DNA of 42,580 bases from Chloroflexota bacterium (GTDB taxonomy: Bacteria > Chloroflexota > Limnocylindria > Limnocylindrales > CSP1-4): positions 49,719 through 92,298 of the forward strand of contig JAUJOH010000011.1 of NCBI GenBank assembly GCA_030447745.1, in the 5' to 3' direction. The position numbers and the translations under genes were made by a program. Numbering within the stretch: the first letter of the stretch is position 1; every line of letters starts with the position of its first letter. Under the pieces are notes generated by a model. That model was not told where the DNA came from. It searched no databases and worked only from the letters and a program-made list of their open reading frames with translations. This document shows positions 14,298-23,068 of this stretch, in pieces.

Positions 14298-15377
14298 CTA
14301 GTGGGCGTCGCGCGGTGCGGCATCCGCGGGGCGCACGACGCCCACGTCGCTCGTCAGGGCCGCCTCGGCGTAGTGGCAGGCGGCCCGTTGATCGGCGCCC
14401 ACGGGGCGCAACTCGGGCTCCACGGTGCGGCAGTTCTCGGGCCGTCCCAGCCGCTCGTAGAGCCAGCATCGGGTGTGGAACCGGCACCCCGGCGGCGGGT
14501 TCGCCGGTGACGGGACGTCACCGGCGAGGATCACCCGCCGCCGTCGACGCTCGACGGCCGGATCCGCGACCGGCACCGCCGAGAGAAGCGCCCGGGTGTC
14601 TGGGTGGGCCGGCAACGCGTAGACCCGCCTGGACGCACCGATCTCCACCAGCCGGCCGAGATACATGACCCCGACCCGGTCCGAGACGTGGCGGACGACG
14701 GCCAGATCGTGGGCGATGAACAGGTAGGTCAAGCCCAGCTCGCGGCGGAGATCGATGAGCAGGTTGAGCACCTGGCCCTGGATCGACACATCGAGTGCGC
14801 TGATCGGCTCGTCGCACACGATGAACTCCGGCTCGACCGCGAGCGCGCGCGCCACGCCGATTCGTTGTCGCTGACCGCCGGAGAACTCGTGTGGATAGCG
14901 GGCGGCGAAGACGGGATCGAGGCCCACCAGCCGGAGCAGCTCCCGGACCCGCTCGTGCTTCGCCCGGCCGGACGCGAGGCGGTGAGTCTGGATGGGCTCG
15001 GCGACGATGTCCCCGACCGACATCCGGGGATCCAGTGACCCGTACGGGTCCTGGAAGATGATCTGCATCCGGCGCCGCAGCCGGCGGAGCTCGCGGGCCG
15101 AAAGCCGTGCCAGATCGCGGCCGTCGAAGCGGGCGCTGCCGCCGGTCGGCTCGCGGAGCTTGATCATCGCCCGGCCAAGGGTGCTCTTGCCGCACCCGGA
15201 CTCGCCGACGAGGCCCACGGTCTCGCCGCGCTGGATCGACAGGCTGACGCCGTCCACCGCCCGGACACTGCCCCGCCGGCGCTGGAGGATGCCGCCGAGG
15301 ATCGGGAAATGGACCATCAGACCGTCCGCCTCCACCAGCGGGCCGGCTGCGCCCGCCGGGTGGGTCACGGGATCCAT
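14298..15377 (-). CDS. oppF: Oligopeptide ABC transporter ATP-binding protein (OppF-type)
   Basis: One of two ATPases driving dipeptide/oligopeptide import at the cytoplasmic face. 359 aa from ATG 15377, with GGAGG 7 nt upstream. Walker A is GESGCGKST (58-66), the signature is [11 protein letters not shown], Walker B EFIVCDEP, and the switch His lies in IAHDLAVV. The C-terminal oligo_HPY extension follows (CRFHTRCW and two further Cys), typical of Opp/Dpp ATPases. Longer upstream in-frame sequence is the shadow of oppD. The start overlaps the oppD stop by 13 nt. Last gene of the opp operon. Confidence 0.9.
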   Translation of the reverse strand: MDPVTHPAGAAGPLVEADGLMVHFPILGGILQRRRGSVRAVDGVSLSIQRGETVGLVGESGCGKSTLGRAMIKLREPTGGSARFDGRDLARLSARELRRLRRRMQIIFQDPYGSLDPRMSVGDIVAEPIQTHRLASGRAKHERVRELLRLVGLDPVFAARYPHEFSGGQRQRIGVARALAVEPEFIVCDEPISALDVSIQGQVLNLLIDLRRELGLTYLFIAHDLAVVRHVSDRVGVMYLGRLVEIGASRRVYALPAHPDTRALLSAVPVADPAVERRRRRVILAGDVPSPANPPPGCRFHTRCWLYERLGRPENCRTVEPELRPVGADQRAACHYAEAALTSDVGVVRPADAAPRDAH

Positions 15378-16483
15378 CCGCCGGCCTCCGTCCCCCAGCA
15401 GCGCGCGGCATGGCCCTCGCCGTCGGCCGGCCGGGGCGTCAGGTCCGGCTTGGCCTCGTCGCAGACCGCGCGCCGGTGCGCGCAGCGCGGCGCGAACCGG
15501 CAGGCCGGGCGCGGGTCGACGAGATCGGGCGGAAAGCCCTCGATCGTGCGGAGCCGTCCGCCCGGTTCGACGTCGAGGCGCGGCCTCGAGTCGAGCAGCG
15601 CTCTCGTGTACGGCATCCGCGGCCGGCCGAAGATGTCGTCGACCAGCCCGCGCTCGACGATCCGGCCGGCGTACATGACGCAGACGCGCTGGCACATGCC
15701 GGCGGCGATCCCCAGGTCGTGGGTGATGAGCAACACGGCCGTGCGCAGCCGCTCGCTCAACGACCGGAGCAGCTCCATGATCTGGGCCTGGACCGTCACG
15801 TCGAGGGCGGTCGTGGGCTCGTCGGCGATGAGCAGCATCGGGTCGCAGGCCAGCGCGATGGCGATCATCACCCGCTGCCGCATGCCGCCCGAGAACTGGT
15901 GCGGATAATCGCCGAGCCGGTCAGCCGGGCGCGGGATCCCGACCATGCTCAGCAGGTCCGCCGCTCGGGTCGACGCCGCGGGCCGCGACAGCCCGAGATG
16001 GGCCGCCGCGGACTCGCTGATCTGGCGGCCCACGGTCATCGTCGGGTTGAGGCTGCTCATCGGGTCCTGGAACACGAACCCGATCCGGCGGCCCCGCAAC
16101 AGGCGCATCTCCTCGCTCGAGAGCCGCAGCAGGTCGATGCCGTCGAAGACGACCTCTCCGCCCACGATCCGGCCCGGCGGCTCCGCGACGAGGCGGGCGA
16201 TCGAGAGGGCCGTGACGCTCTTGCCGCAGCCGGACTCGCCGACCAGCCCCAGCGTCTCACCGTAGTCGAGGTCGAAGTCCACCTCGTCGACGGCATGGAC
16301 CACGCCGTCGGGCGTGAAGAACTGCGTCGAGAGGTTGCGGACCTCGAGCAGCTTGCGGCCGTGTCGGTCCGCCTCGTCGCCGATCTGGGCGACGAGCCGC
16401 CGTCCCTCGGGCGTCGAGATGTGGGCCGCCTCGGGCAGTCGCGGTTCCGCCGCCGTCGCGGGCGCCCCGCCGTCGCCGCTCAC
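15365..16483 (-). CDS. oppD: Oligopeptide ABC transporter ATP-binding protein (OppD-type)
   Basis: Second ATPase of the peptide importer, 372 aa from a GTG at 16483 that overlaps the oppC stop as GTGA. A polar N-terminal stretch of about 43 residues precedes the ABC domain. Walker [10 protein letters not shown] (82-90), signature [11 protein letters not shown], Walker B MLLIADEP, switch region [10 protein letters not shown]. The oligo_HPY C-terminus has [15 protein letters not shown] and a late Cys (ARCWG). The open frame runs much further upstream but that part is antisense to permease coding sequence in another frame and is not used. Confidence 0.9.
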   Translation of the reverse strand: MSGDGGAPATAAEPRLPEAAHISTPEGRRLVAQIGDEADRHGRKLLEVRNLSTQFFTPDGVVHAVDEVDFDLDYGETLGLVGESGCGKSVTALSIARLVAEPPGRIVGGEVVFDGIDLLRLSSEEMRLLRGRRIGFVFQDPMSSLNPTMTVGRQISESAAAHLGLSRPAASTRAADLLSMVGIPRPADRLGDYPHQFSGGMRQRVMIAIALACDPMLLIADEPTTALDVTVQAQIMELLRSLSERLRTAVLLITHDLGIAAGMCQRVCVMYAGRIVERGLVDDIFGRPRMPYTRALLDSRPRLDVEPGGRLRTIEGFPPDLVDPRPACRFAPRCAHRRAVCDEAKPDLTPRPADGEGHAARCWGTEAGGWIP

Positions 16484-17427
16484 TGGCGGCCGCGCAGCTT
16501 CGGATCGAGCGCGTCGCGAAGCCCGTCGCCGAGGAACGTGAAGCTCATCAGCGCGATGGCGAGGGCCAGGGCGGGAAAGACGACGAGATGCGGCTCCGAC
16601 TGCATCCATCTCGTCCCGTCGTCGATGAGGCTGCCCCACGACGCGCGCGGTGACTGGACGCCGATGCCGATGAAGGACAGCGTCGCCTCGGCCAGGATCG
16701 CGCTCGGGATGCCGAGCGTGACCGCGACGATCACGGGACCGATCGCGTTGGGCAGGATGTGGCGCACGACGATCCTGAAGTCGGAGACGCCGATCGCCCT
16801 GGCCGCCTCGACGAACTCCGACTCCTTGAGGCTCAGCACCTGGCCACGGACGAGCCGGGCCATCGTCACCCAGCCGGTGAGCCCGATCGCGAGGAAGATC
16901 AGGAGCAGGCCGTTCATCGCCTCCCCGATGGCGGTCTCCCGGAAGGCGACGCCGAGCAGGATGATGAACAGCAGGTCCGGGAACGCGTAGACGACGTCCG
17001 TGAAGCGCATCAGGAGGTTGTCCGTCCGGCCACCGAACCAGCCCGCTGCCGCCCCGACCGGGACACCGATCAGGAGCACCACCACCTGCACGACGACGGC
17101 CACGGTCACGCTGATCTGCGCGCCGTCGAGCAGGCGGCTGAACAGGTCGCGACCCAGCTGGTCGGTGCCCAGCAGATGGTCCGGGCTGAGCGGCGGCAGT
17201 GGCCGGTTGCCGTTGGCGCGCAGCGCCTCGAGGTCCTGAACCCGGTAGTGCCACGGCGCCAGGGCGGGTCCCAGCACGGCCATGGCAAGGAGGACGACGA
17301 CCACGATCGCGCCGACCACCGCCAGGCGGTTGCGCCGCAGGCGGCGCAGCGCGTCCCGTCGGGGCGTCACGACGGGGCGTGCCGCGAGCACGTCGACGAC
17401 AGCCGGAGCCGGGACCTGGGTCGTCAT
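16480..17427 (-). CDS. oppC: Oligopeptide ABC transporter permease (OppC-type)
   Basis: Inner permease of the peptide importer, 315 aa from ATG 17427. It has the N-terminal OppC helix (LAVVGAIVVVVLLAMAVLGP), then HLLGTDQLGRDLFSRLLDGA, a family signature, and the EAA loop ESEFVEAARAIGVSDFRIV that contacts the ATPases. About six membrane segments. The ATG is 10 nt downstream of the oppB stop codon (17438-17440). It lies in oppA-B-C-D-F order and overlaps oppD by 4 nt. Confidence 0.9.
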   Translation of the reverse strand: MTTQVPAPAVVDVLAARPVVTPRRDALRRLRRNRLAVVGAIVVVVLLAMAVLGPALAPWHYRVQDLEALRANGNRPLPPLSPDHLLGTDQLGRDLFSRLLDGAQISVTVAVVVQVVVLLIGVPVGAAAGWFGGRTDNLLMRFTDVVYAFPDLLFIILLGVAFRETAIGEAMNGLLLIFLAIGLTGWVTMARLVRGQVLSLKESEFVEAARAIGVSDFRIVVRHILPNAIGPVIVAVTLGIPSAILAEATLSFIGIGVQSPRASWGSLIDDGTRWMQSEPHLVVFPALALAIALMSFTFLGDGLRDALDPKLRGRQ

Positions 17428-17437
17428 CGGCGGTTCG

Positions 17438-18410
17438 CTAGCTGTACCGGATCCGGGGATCGATCCAGGCGTACAGCAGGTCCACCACGAGGTTGAGGAC
17501 CGCAATGACGCCCGCGTAGAGCATCGTCATGGCCATGATCAGGCCGTAGTCCCGCTCGCCGATGCCGGTCACGTAGAAGCGGCCGATCCCGGGCACGGAG
17601 AAGATCAGCTCGACGATGAACGAGCCGGTCACCAGGTAGGCCAGGAGGGGGCCGAGGATCGTGACCACCGGGATCAGGGCATTGCGGGTCATGTGGGAGA
17701 CGACCACGGCCCGTTCGCGTATCCCCTTGCTGTGGGCGGTTCGCACGTAGTCCTTGCGGGTCACGTCGAGCATCGAGGCGCGCGTGTACCGCGCGATCTG
17801 AGCGATGGGGTAGCCCGCCAGCGCGACGGTCGGGAGGATCCACGTCGAGGGGCCCAGCCAGCCGTGGGTCGGCAGCCACCGCAGGGTGACCGAGAAGACC
17901 ACGACGAGCAGGATCGCCAGCACGAAGCTGGGCGTCGAGATGCCGACCATGGACACCAGGGTCGCGGCGTAGTCCGGCAGCCCGTTCTGGCGCAGCGCCG
18001 CGATCATCCCGCAGGGTCGCGGCGTAGTCCGGCAGCCCGTTCTGGCGCAGCGCCGCGATCATCCCGAGTGGGATGCCGAGCGCCACGGCGAGCAGGAAGG
18101 CCATCGCGCCGAGGTGGACGGTCGTCACGATTCCGTCGGCCACGATGTCGTTGACGCTCCGGTCGCGGTAGCGGTACGACGGGCCGAGGTCGCCCGTGAC
18201 CAGCGCGCCGGCCCAGCGCACGTACTGGACCGGCAGCGGGTCGTCGAGGCCGTACTCCGCGTTGAGCCGCCGGACCACGCTGGCCGGGAGCGGCTTCTCC
18301 CTGTCCCACGGGCCGCCCTTCACCGAGTGCATGAGCACGAAGGTGATGAGCGACACGGCGAACAGGACCGGGACGATCCACAGCACGCGCCGGACGAGAT
18401 AGCCCGTCAC
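17438..18410 (-). pseudogene. oppB: oppB permease gene broken by a 55-bp tandem duplication
   Basis: Outer permease of the peptide importer. The N-terminal part reads from ATG 18410 (MTGYLVRRVLWIVPVLF) to NGLPDYAATL, then leaves frame; the C-terminal part restarts with the same MIAALRQNGLPDYAATL at 18007 and continues VSMVGISTPSF to the normal end at 17438. The cause is an exact 55-bp direct duplication at 17957-18066. Removing one copy gives one frame of 305 aa, the normal OppB length, with the EAA region YVRTAHSKGIRERAVVV intact. As sequenced the ribosome would run on out of frame to 17424. Either a recent mutation or an assembly error. Confidence 0.85.
17957..18066. repeat. Perfect 55-bp tandem duplication inside oppB
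   Basis: Copy 1 is 17957-18011 and copy 2 is 18012-18066; all 55 bases match, and the flanking bases differ, so the unit is exactly 55. As 55 is not a multiple of three it shifts the frame by one. Confidence 0.97.
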
Positions 18411-18468
18411 CGCTTCGAGCCTCCCTGACGATCGCGCTGTGGATCAGCCCCGGATCCGATCCTTCGGC

Positions 18469-20217
18469 CTAGTGCTCGCCGATGCTGACGGAGTTGAAGA
18501 ACATCATCCCGGGGTCCTCGTCGGTCGAGGTCAGGATGAGCCCCTGGACGTGCGGCTTCACCAGGGTGTAGCCGCCGTACCAGTAGAGGAAGATGACCGG
18601 GCTGTCCTCCACCAGCAGCTCCTGGGCCTGCTGGTAGATGGGCACCTGTGCCTCGAGCTCGGTCTCCGCGGCGGCCTCGCTCATGAACGCGTCGAACTCC
18701 TCGTTCGAGTAGCCCGTGAAGCTGTTGCCCGTGCCGAAGACGTCGCCCAGGAAGTTGTTGGGGTGCGGATAGTCCTGTGTCCAGCTCGCCCGGTTGATGT
18801 CGAACGGGTCCTCGCGGCGTCGCTCGCTGTAGGCGACCGCCTCGAGACCCTCGGACTGGACCTCCACGCCGAGGTTCGTCCGCCACTGCTCGGTCAGGAA
18901 GTCGACGGTCTGCTCGTGCAGCGGGCTGGTGTTGTAGCCGACGGTGATGTCGAGCTCGCTAGGATCGCTCAGGCCGATCTCCGCGAGGCCCTCCTGAAGC
19001 TCCTGCTGGGCGCGCGCCGGATCGTACGGCAGCCCCAGATCCGGCTGGTGGCCCGGGATGCCGGGCGGCACCGCGCTGCCGGCGACCGTCGCGGCGCCCT
19101 GGCGGACCGTGTCGACGAGCGTCTGCTTGTCGACCGCCATGGCGAAGGCACGCCGGAGGTGCGGACTGCGCGCGAAGACGCCGTCCGGGTCGTTGAGGTT
19201 GAAGCCGTAGTACTCGAAGCCCGCCGTGGCGGTCTCGAGCATCTCGCCCTTGAGCGCGGGGTCCGCGCAGATCCGGGCAATGTCCGTGGAGGGGACCCCG
19301 ACCATGTCGAGCTCGCCCGCCATGTAGGCGTTGAGCGCGGCCTGCTCGTCCTCCATCAGCGTGAACTCGATCCGTTCGAGCTTCGCCGGCTCGCCGAACC
19401 ACTCCGGGTTCCGAACCAGCACGATCCGCGAGTTGTGGTCCCACGTCTCGAGATTGAACGGCCCGCTCGCGACGTAGTTGCCGCTCTCCGTGGCACCCTC
19501 CTGCTCGATCCACGCCTGCTGGAGCGGCACGGTGACCCACAGCGTGGCGACCGAGATGAAGTAGGAGGCCGGCTGCGCGAGACGCACGACAAACGTCTTG
19601 TCGTCCGGCGCGGACACGCCGAGGTCCTCGAGCAGCGCGTCGATCTCGGCGTCGGGCGGGGGCGCCTCGGGGTCGAGCTCGAGGAGCGCCGATGCGCCGG
19701 CGAGGTCCTCCATCACGTATGCGTAATCTGCTGCGACCCTCGGGTCGACGAGGCGCCGCCAGCTGTAGACGAAGTCGCCCGCCACGATCGGCTCGCCGTT
19801 GCTGTAGTTCGCATCCCGCAGGTGGAAGGTGATCTCCGTGCCGTCCAGGCTGATGTCCCAGCTCTCGGCGAGCCCCGGGACCGTGTTGAGCTCCTCGTCG
19901 AAGTAGACCAGCGGGTAGTGCAGCTGACGCATGATCTCGACCGCCCGCAGGCTCGAGACGAGGGTCGGATCGAGCGACTCGGGCTCGTCGCCGAGCGGCA
20001 GGCGGAGCACCTGCTCGGCGGCCATCGTGCCGTCCGCGGCGGGCGGCGTCGTGGACGCCTCGCAGGCGGTCGTGGCGGGGCCGGACGCGCCGCCGCTTGG
20101 CGCGGCGCCGGACGCGCCGGTGCTCGGCGAGGGCCTCGTGCTGGCCGTCGGTGGGCTGCACGCGGTCACGACCAGGGTGAGCGCGACCATGACGATCCAG
20201 GACCTGTGGCGTTGCAT
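18469..20217 (-). CDS. oppA: Oligopeptide-binding lipoprotein (SBP family 5)
   Basis: Extracellular binding protein that captures peptides for the permease. 582 aa from ATG 20217, which has an excellent GAGGAGGAAC site; an upstream in-frame start at 20241 would include that site within the gene and is less likely. Signal: RHRSWIVMVALTLVVTAC with lipobox VTAC (C20), then a Ser/Pro/Gly linker. The family-5 fold is evident from EQVLRLPLGDEPESLDPTL, FHLRDANYSNGEPIVAGDF and a C-terminal RREDPFDINRASWTQDYPHP stretch. First intact gene of the opp operon, 58 nt before oppB and 20 nt after the C39-like gene. Confidence 0.9.
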   Translation of the reverse strand: MQRHRSWIVMVALTLVVTACSPPTASTRPSPSTGASGAAPSGGASGPATTACEASTTPPAADGTMAAEQVLRLPLGDEPESLDPTLVSSLRAVEIMRQLHYPLVYFDEELNTVPGLAESWDISLDGTEITFHLRDANYSNGEPIVAGDFVYSWRRLVDPRVAADYAYVMEDLAGASALLELDPEAPPPDAEIDALLEDLGVSAPDDKTFVVRLAQPASYFISVATLWVTVPLQQAWIEQEGATESGNYVASGPFNLETWDHNSRIVLVRNPEWFGEPAKLERIEFTLMEDEQAALNAYMAGELDMVGVPSTDIARICADPALKGEMLETATAGFEYYGFNLNDPDGVFARSPHLRRAFAMAVDKQTLVDTVRQGAATVAGSAVPPGIPGHQPDLGLPYDPARAQQELQEGLAEIGLSDPSELDITVGYNTSPLHEQTVDFLTEQWRTNLGVEVQSEGLEAVAYSERRREDPFDINRASWTQDYPHPNNFLGDVFGTGNSFTGYSNEEFDAFMSEAAAETELEAQVPIYQQAQELLVEDSPVIFLYWYGGYTLVKPHVQGLILTSTDEDPGMMFFNSVSIGEH

Positions 20218-20237
20218 CGTTCCTCCTCGCCTCTCGT

Positions 20238-21402
20238 TCACCAGCTGCCAGATCCGGTGTCCGGGATCGAGCGTCCCGGCGGATGGATGAGATACGCGGT
20301 ACCGCCGGACGACCGGAGCCAGAGCGACTCCAGCGACCGCCGTGCATAGACCCGGCGGACGTCGCTCGCGGACCGTCCGGCCGGGTCGTTGACGATGACG
20401 TCGCCGGCGGGATCGAAGCCGCGTACGACGATCAAGTGCCCGTTGCTCGACTCGATGGGCGCACCGGCGAGCTCACCGGCCTCGAACGCGAGGCTGACGA
20501 TCACAGGGACCCCCGCCGCGATCCAGCGCTCGACCTGGACCAGCGAGCCGAGACGTGTCACGAAGGCCTCGAGGCCGAATGTCGCGGCCCACGCCCGGCG
20601 GCCGGCACCGACACCGGCCGGCCCCACCAGGCAAGGACCATCGCGGTCGCCGTCGGGGAGCACCAGCCGCCGACCGCGTCGCCCTCCACGCGCTGGGAAA
20701 GCTGGGGAACGGGCAGATCCGTGCCCCAGACCGTCCCGTCGCTGCGAAGGCCGGGGCCGGCCGGCTCGCGGCGCGAGCTGGACGTCACGACCGAGACGGA
20801 GTGGACGATCGGGGTGACCCCCGGGTCGGTGGTGAAGAGCCGGAGCCGGTGCTGGAACGCTCGAGCGGTCGTCTCCGGACGGAGGCGGAGGGTGTCCGTC
20901 TGGATCCGGGCGTCGCCGTCGTCCTGCCCTTCGACGCTGTGGCGACGGATGGTCTCCGAGCCGGAGGCCCAGACTGCCATCGTGTACCAGCGCGTCCAGC
21001 GGCCGTCCTCGAGGTGAGCGCGAAGATCGACCTGCAGCCAGGTGCCCGGCGGCGTCCGGGCGTTCCACGACGGGATGGCCGTGTCCCAGGGCTGCGCTGC
21101 CTCCACCGCGGGCGACACCACGCCGCCGGACCAGCACGGCCGCGTGCCGAGGTCTGTCGTGACGGTTCCCGCCGTCAGCCCGGACACCGGCCCGAGCCGA
21201 ACGAACGCGTCGCCGTCGACCTGGCGGCGGCGACGCCGTCCGCCTCACCGCGCAAGACCTCAATCGCGCTCTGCCGTGAGAGCGCGACGTACGGCGGAGT
21301 GGGTGAGGTCTGGGTCAGAACGGGCACCGATCCACCGTGCTCATCGGTCGCGGACGACCTCCACGTGGCTCGCCTTCGACGACAGTTCTCGACACGTCCC
21401 AC
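20238..21402 (-). pseudogene. C39-like cysteine peptidase family gene, frameshifted
   Basis: Remnant or mis-sequenced gene for an exported C39-fold papain-like peptidase family protein. Segment 1 (to about 21228) reads IEVLRGEADGVAAA; segment 2 (about 21228-20630, another frame) reads DGDAFVRLGPVSG, PSWNARTPPGTWLQVDLRA, WTRWYTMAVWASG and the catalytic Cys region GGWCSPTATAMVLAWWG; segment 3 (to 20238) reads WAATFGLEAFVTRLGSL and the catalytic His region SSNGHLIVVRGFDP, NDPAG. At the second break some 15-20 residues expected between LAWWG and WAATFG are missing, with CCGGCCG repeats at the spot. The true N-terminus is uncertain and no signal peptide is clear. It ends 20 nt before oppA and seems to head that operon. 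Confidence 0.65.
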
Positions 21403-21430
21403 TCCGTTCTTGCGCGTTGCTCGTTTCGAT

Positions 21431-21463
21431 CGCCGGCCGGCGCACGTCGTGCGCCGGCCGGCG
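21431..21463 (-). terminator. Strong hairpin terminator after the GH10-like gene
   Basis: Perfect 15-bp stem (21431-21445 with 21449-21463) and a 3-nt loop, starting 7 nt downstream of the stop at 21470 on the minus strand. No U tract. It separates the wall-sugar operon from the C39/opp operon. Confidence 0.65.
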
Positions 21464-21469
21464 CCACCC

Positions 21470-23068
21470 TTACCGGGCCTTGGGCTGGATCTGCACCGTC
21501 GTCACCTCACCGGCGGTGACCGTGACGACGGCCCCCCGCCGCCCGTCGACGCGGTCGTTGACGACCAGCAGCTTGTAGCGCCCCGGGGCGAGCCCCACGA
21601 AGCCGAACCAGCCGCTGCCGTCGGTCAGCCGACGCGCGATGAGCTCGTCGGTCTCCGCATCCCGGAGCTCGAGCCACACCTGGTCGAACGGCACGCCGGC
21701 CGCGGTCGTGACCGTGCCCATGACGTGCCCCTCGGTCGGCTGGGTCTTCCACGTCATCTCCGGGACGACGGCGTCGTCCGCGAAGACGGGCGGCGTGATC
21801 GGGTCGTACTCGCTCGGCTGGGTCAGCGCCCGCGTCAGCTCCGCCCGGCTGGTGTCGCGCGGTCGCTGGTTGGTCGTCGCGAGGCTATCGGGGTTGGCGT
21901 ACGAGTAGCCGGCCCAGCCATAGCTCCGGTTGCCGGCCGCGCTGGGCGCGAGGGCCTTGCGGATCTGGATGACCGAGTCCGAGATGCTGTTGAGGTACAG
22001 GGCGGAGCCGATGGCCGCCTGGCGTTCGTACTGGTGGTCCTTGATGTACTCGTTCCAGTGCTCGTACCACGCCCGCTGCGGGAAGCCGAAGCAACCCGGC
22101 GCCTCGTTCCCGACGACGCAGAACTCGCGCTTGTAGTTCATCGGGATGTTGAGGTCGAGGATGCCCTCCTCCATCCACGCCCGCCAGTCCTGGAGCGTCT
22201 CGCGGTACGGGCGGGAGGCCTCCCAGCCGCCGAGCTGATCGGGTCCGTCACCGTAGGTGATGGTGTCGGCGCTGATCCGGACGTCCGGGTCGATCGCGTA
22301 GCTCTGGAGGTAGACCTTGCGCACGATGTTCGTGATCTGGTCGCGGCGCCACTGACTCCACTGCGCGTCGTTCGGCAGCGGCCGGTCGCTCCGGCCCGTC
22401 GCCGCGTGGAACCTCGCCAGCGCCACCGGGTTGTAGCCCCAGGAGTTGTCCTTCGGCCATGTCGCGAGCTGCCCGTCCGGGTAGCGGATGCGGTCGAAGT
22501 TGATGCCGTCGACGTCGTAGTTCTCGACGATGCTCGTGTACATCCGGACGATGTACTCGGCCGCAGCCGGGTGTCCCGGATCGAGGTAGGTGTCACCCGG
22601 CCGGCTGCCGTCGTAGCGGGTCATGACCCAGTTGTCGTAGCCGCTCTTCGAGGGGCCGTGCGTGTTGTAGACGTGGGCCGGATCGCGCGGCGGCGTGGAG
22701 CCCTGCCAGATCGCGGTGGCGATGATCCAGGCGTGGACCTCGATCCCCTCCGCGTGCGCCTTGTCGATCAGCGACTGGAGCGGGTCGAACGGCAGCGGGG
22801 CGATCGCCGCCTGGGTCCGCGGCATCATGGCGCGGTTGCAGAAGCAGTCGCCCCGGCGGCCCACCTGGGCCACGATCGCGTTCATGTTGGCGGCCTTGGT
22901 CGCCGCCACCAGTTCGTCGATCTCGGCCTCGTTGTAGAGGCCCTCGTTGAAGGCGTCCACCCAGTACGCCCGGAACTCCTCCCTGGGTGCCTCCGCCGCT
23001 GCGGCGGCCGGCATCGCGACCGCCACGAGGGCCAGTGTCAGCAGGGCCATGACCGTTCGTCTGTTCAC
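21470..23068 (-). CDS. Secreted family-10-like glycoside hydrolase (GHL10, YngK-like)
   Basis: Exported putative carbohydrate hydrolase of the DUF187/GHL10 group. 532 aa with a signal peptide (MNRRTVMALLTLALVAVAMP then an Ala run, cleavage near residue 25). The catalytic barrel starts at EFRAYWVDAFNEGL and includes MNAIVAQVGRRGD, EVHAWIIATAIW, DVDGINFDRIRYPDG and a late VPMNY-equivalent LNIPMNYKRE. The last about 85 residues form a carboxypeptidase-regulatory-like beta domain (VMGTVTTAAGVPFDQV, GWFGFVGLAPGRY). GTG start overlaps the anmK stop as GTGA. Context in a wall-sugar operon suggests an action on peptidoglycan or related glycans outside the cell; the substrate of the family is poorly known. 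Confidence 0.85.
   Translation of the reverse strand: MNRRTVMALLTLALVAVAMPAAAAAEAPREEFRAYWVDAFNEGLYNEAEIDELVAATKAANMNAIVAQVGRRGDCFCNRAMMPRTQAAIAPLPFDPLQSLIDKAHAEGIEVHAWIIATAIWQGSTPPRDPAHVYNTHGPSKSGYDNWVMTRYDGSRPGDTYLDPGHPAAAEYIVRMYTSIVENYDVDGINFDRIRYPDGQLATWPKDNSWGYNPVALARFHAATGRSDRPLPNDAQWSQWRRDQITNIVRKVYLQSYAIDPDVRISADTITYGDGPDQLGGWEASRPYRETLQDWRAWMEEGILDLNIPMNYKREFCVVGNEAPGCFGFPQRAWYEHWNEYIKDHQYERQAAIGSALYLNSISDSVIQIRKALAPSAAGNRSYGWAGYSYANPDSLATTNQRPRDTSRAELTRALTQPSEYDPITPPVFADDAVVPEMTWKTQPTEGHVMGTVTTAAGVPFDQVWLELRDAETDELIARRLTDGSGWFGFVGLAPGRYKLLVVNDRVDGRRGAVVTVTAGEVTTVQIQPKAR

Noticed and set aside
15410..16990. 526-codon plus-strand open frame over oppD/oppC
   Set aside because: Antisense of ABC transporter genes with intact Walker motifs on the minus strand.
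17424..18410. Programmed frameshifting as the explanation for oppB
   Set aside because: The break coincides with an exact 55-bp duplication rather than a slippery heptamer, so mutation or assembly error is simpler.
18439..20349. 636-codon plus-strand open frame over oppA
   Set aside because: Antisense of the oppA reading frame; composition typical of a shadow frame.
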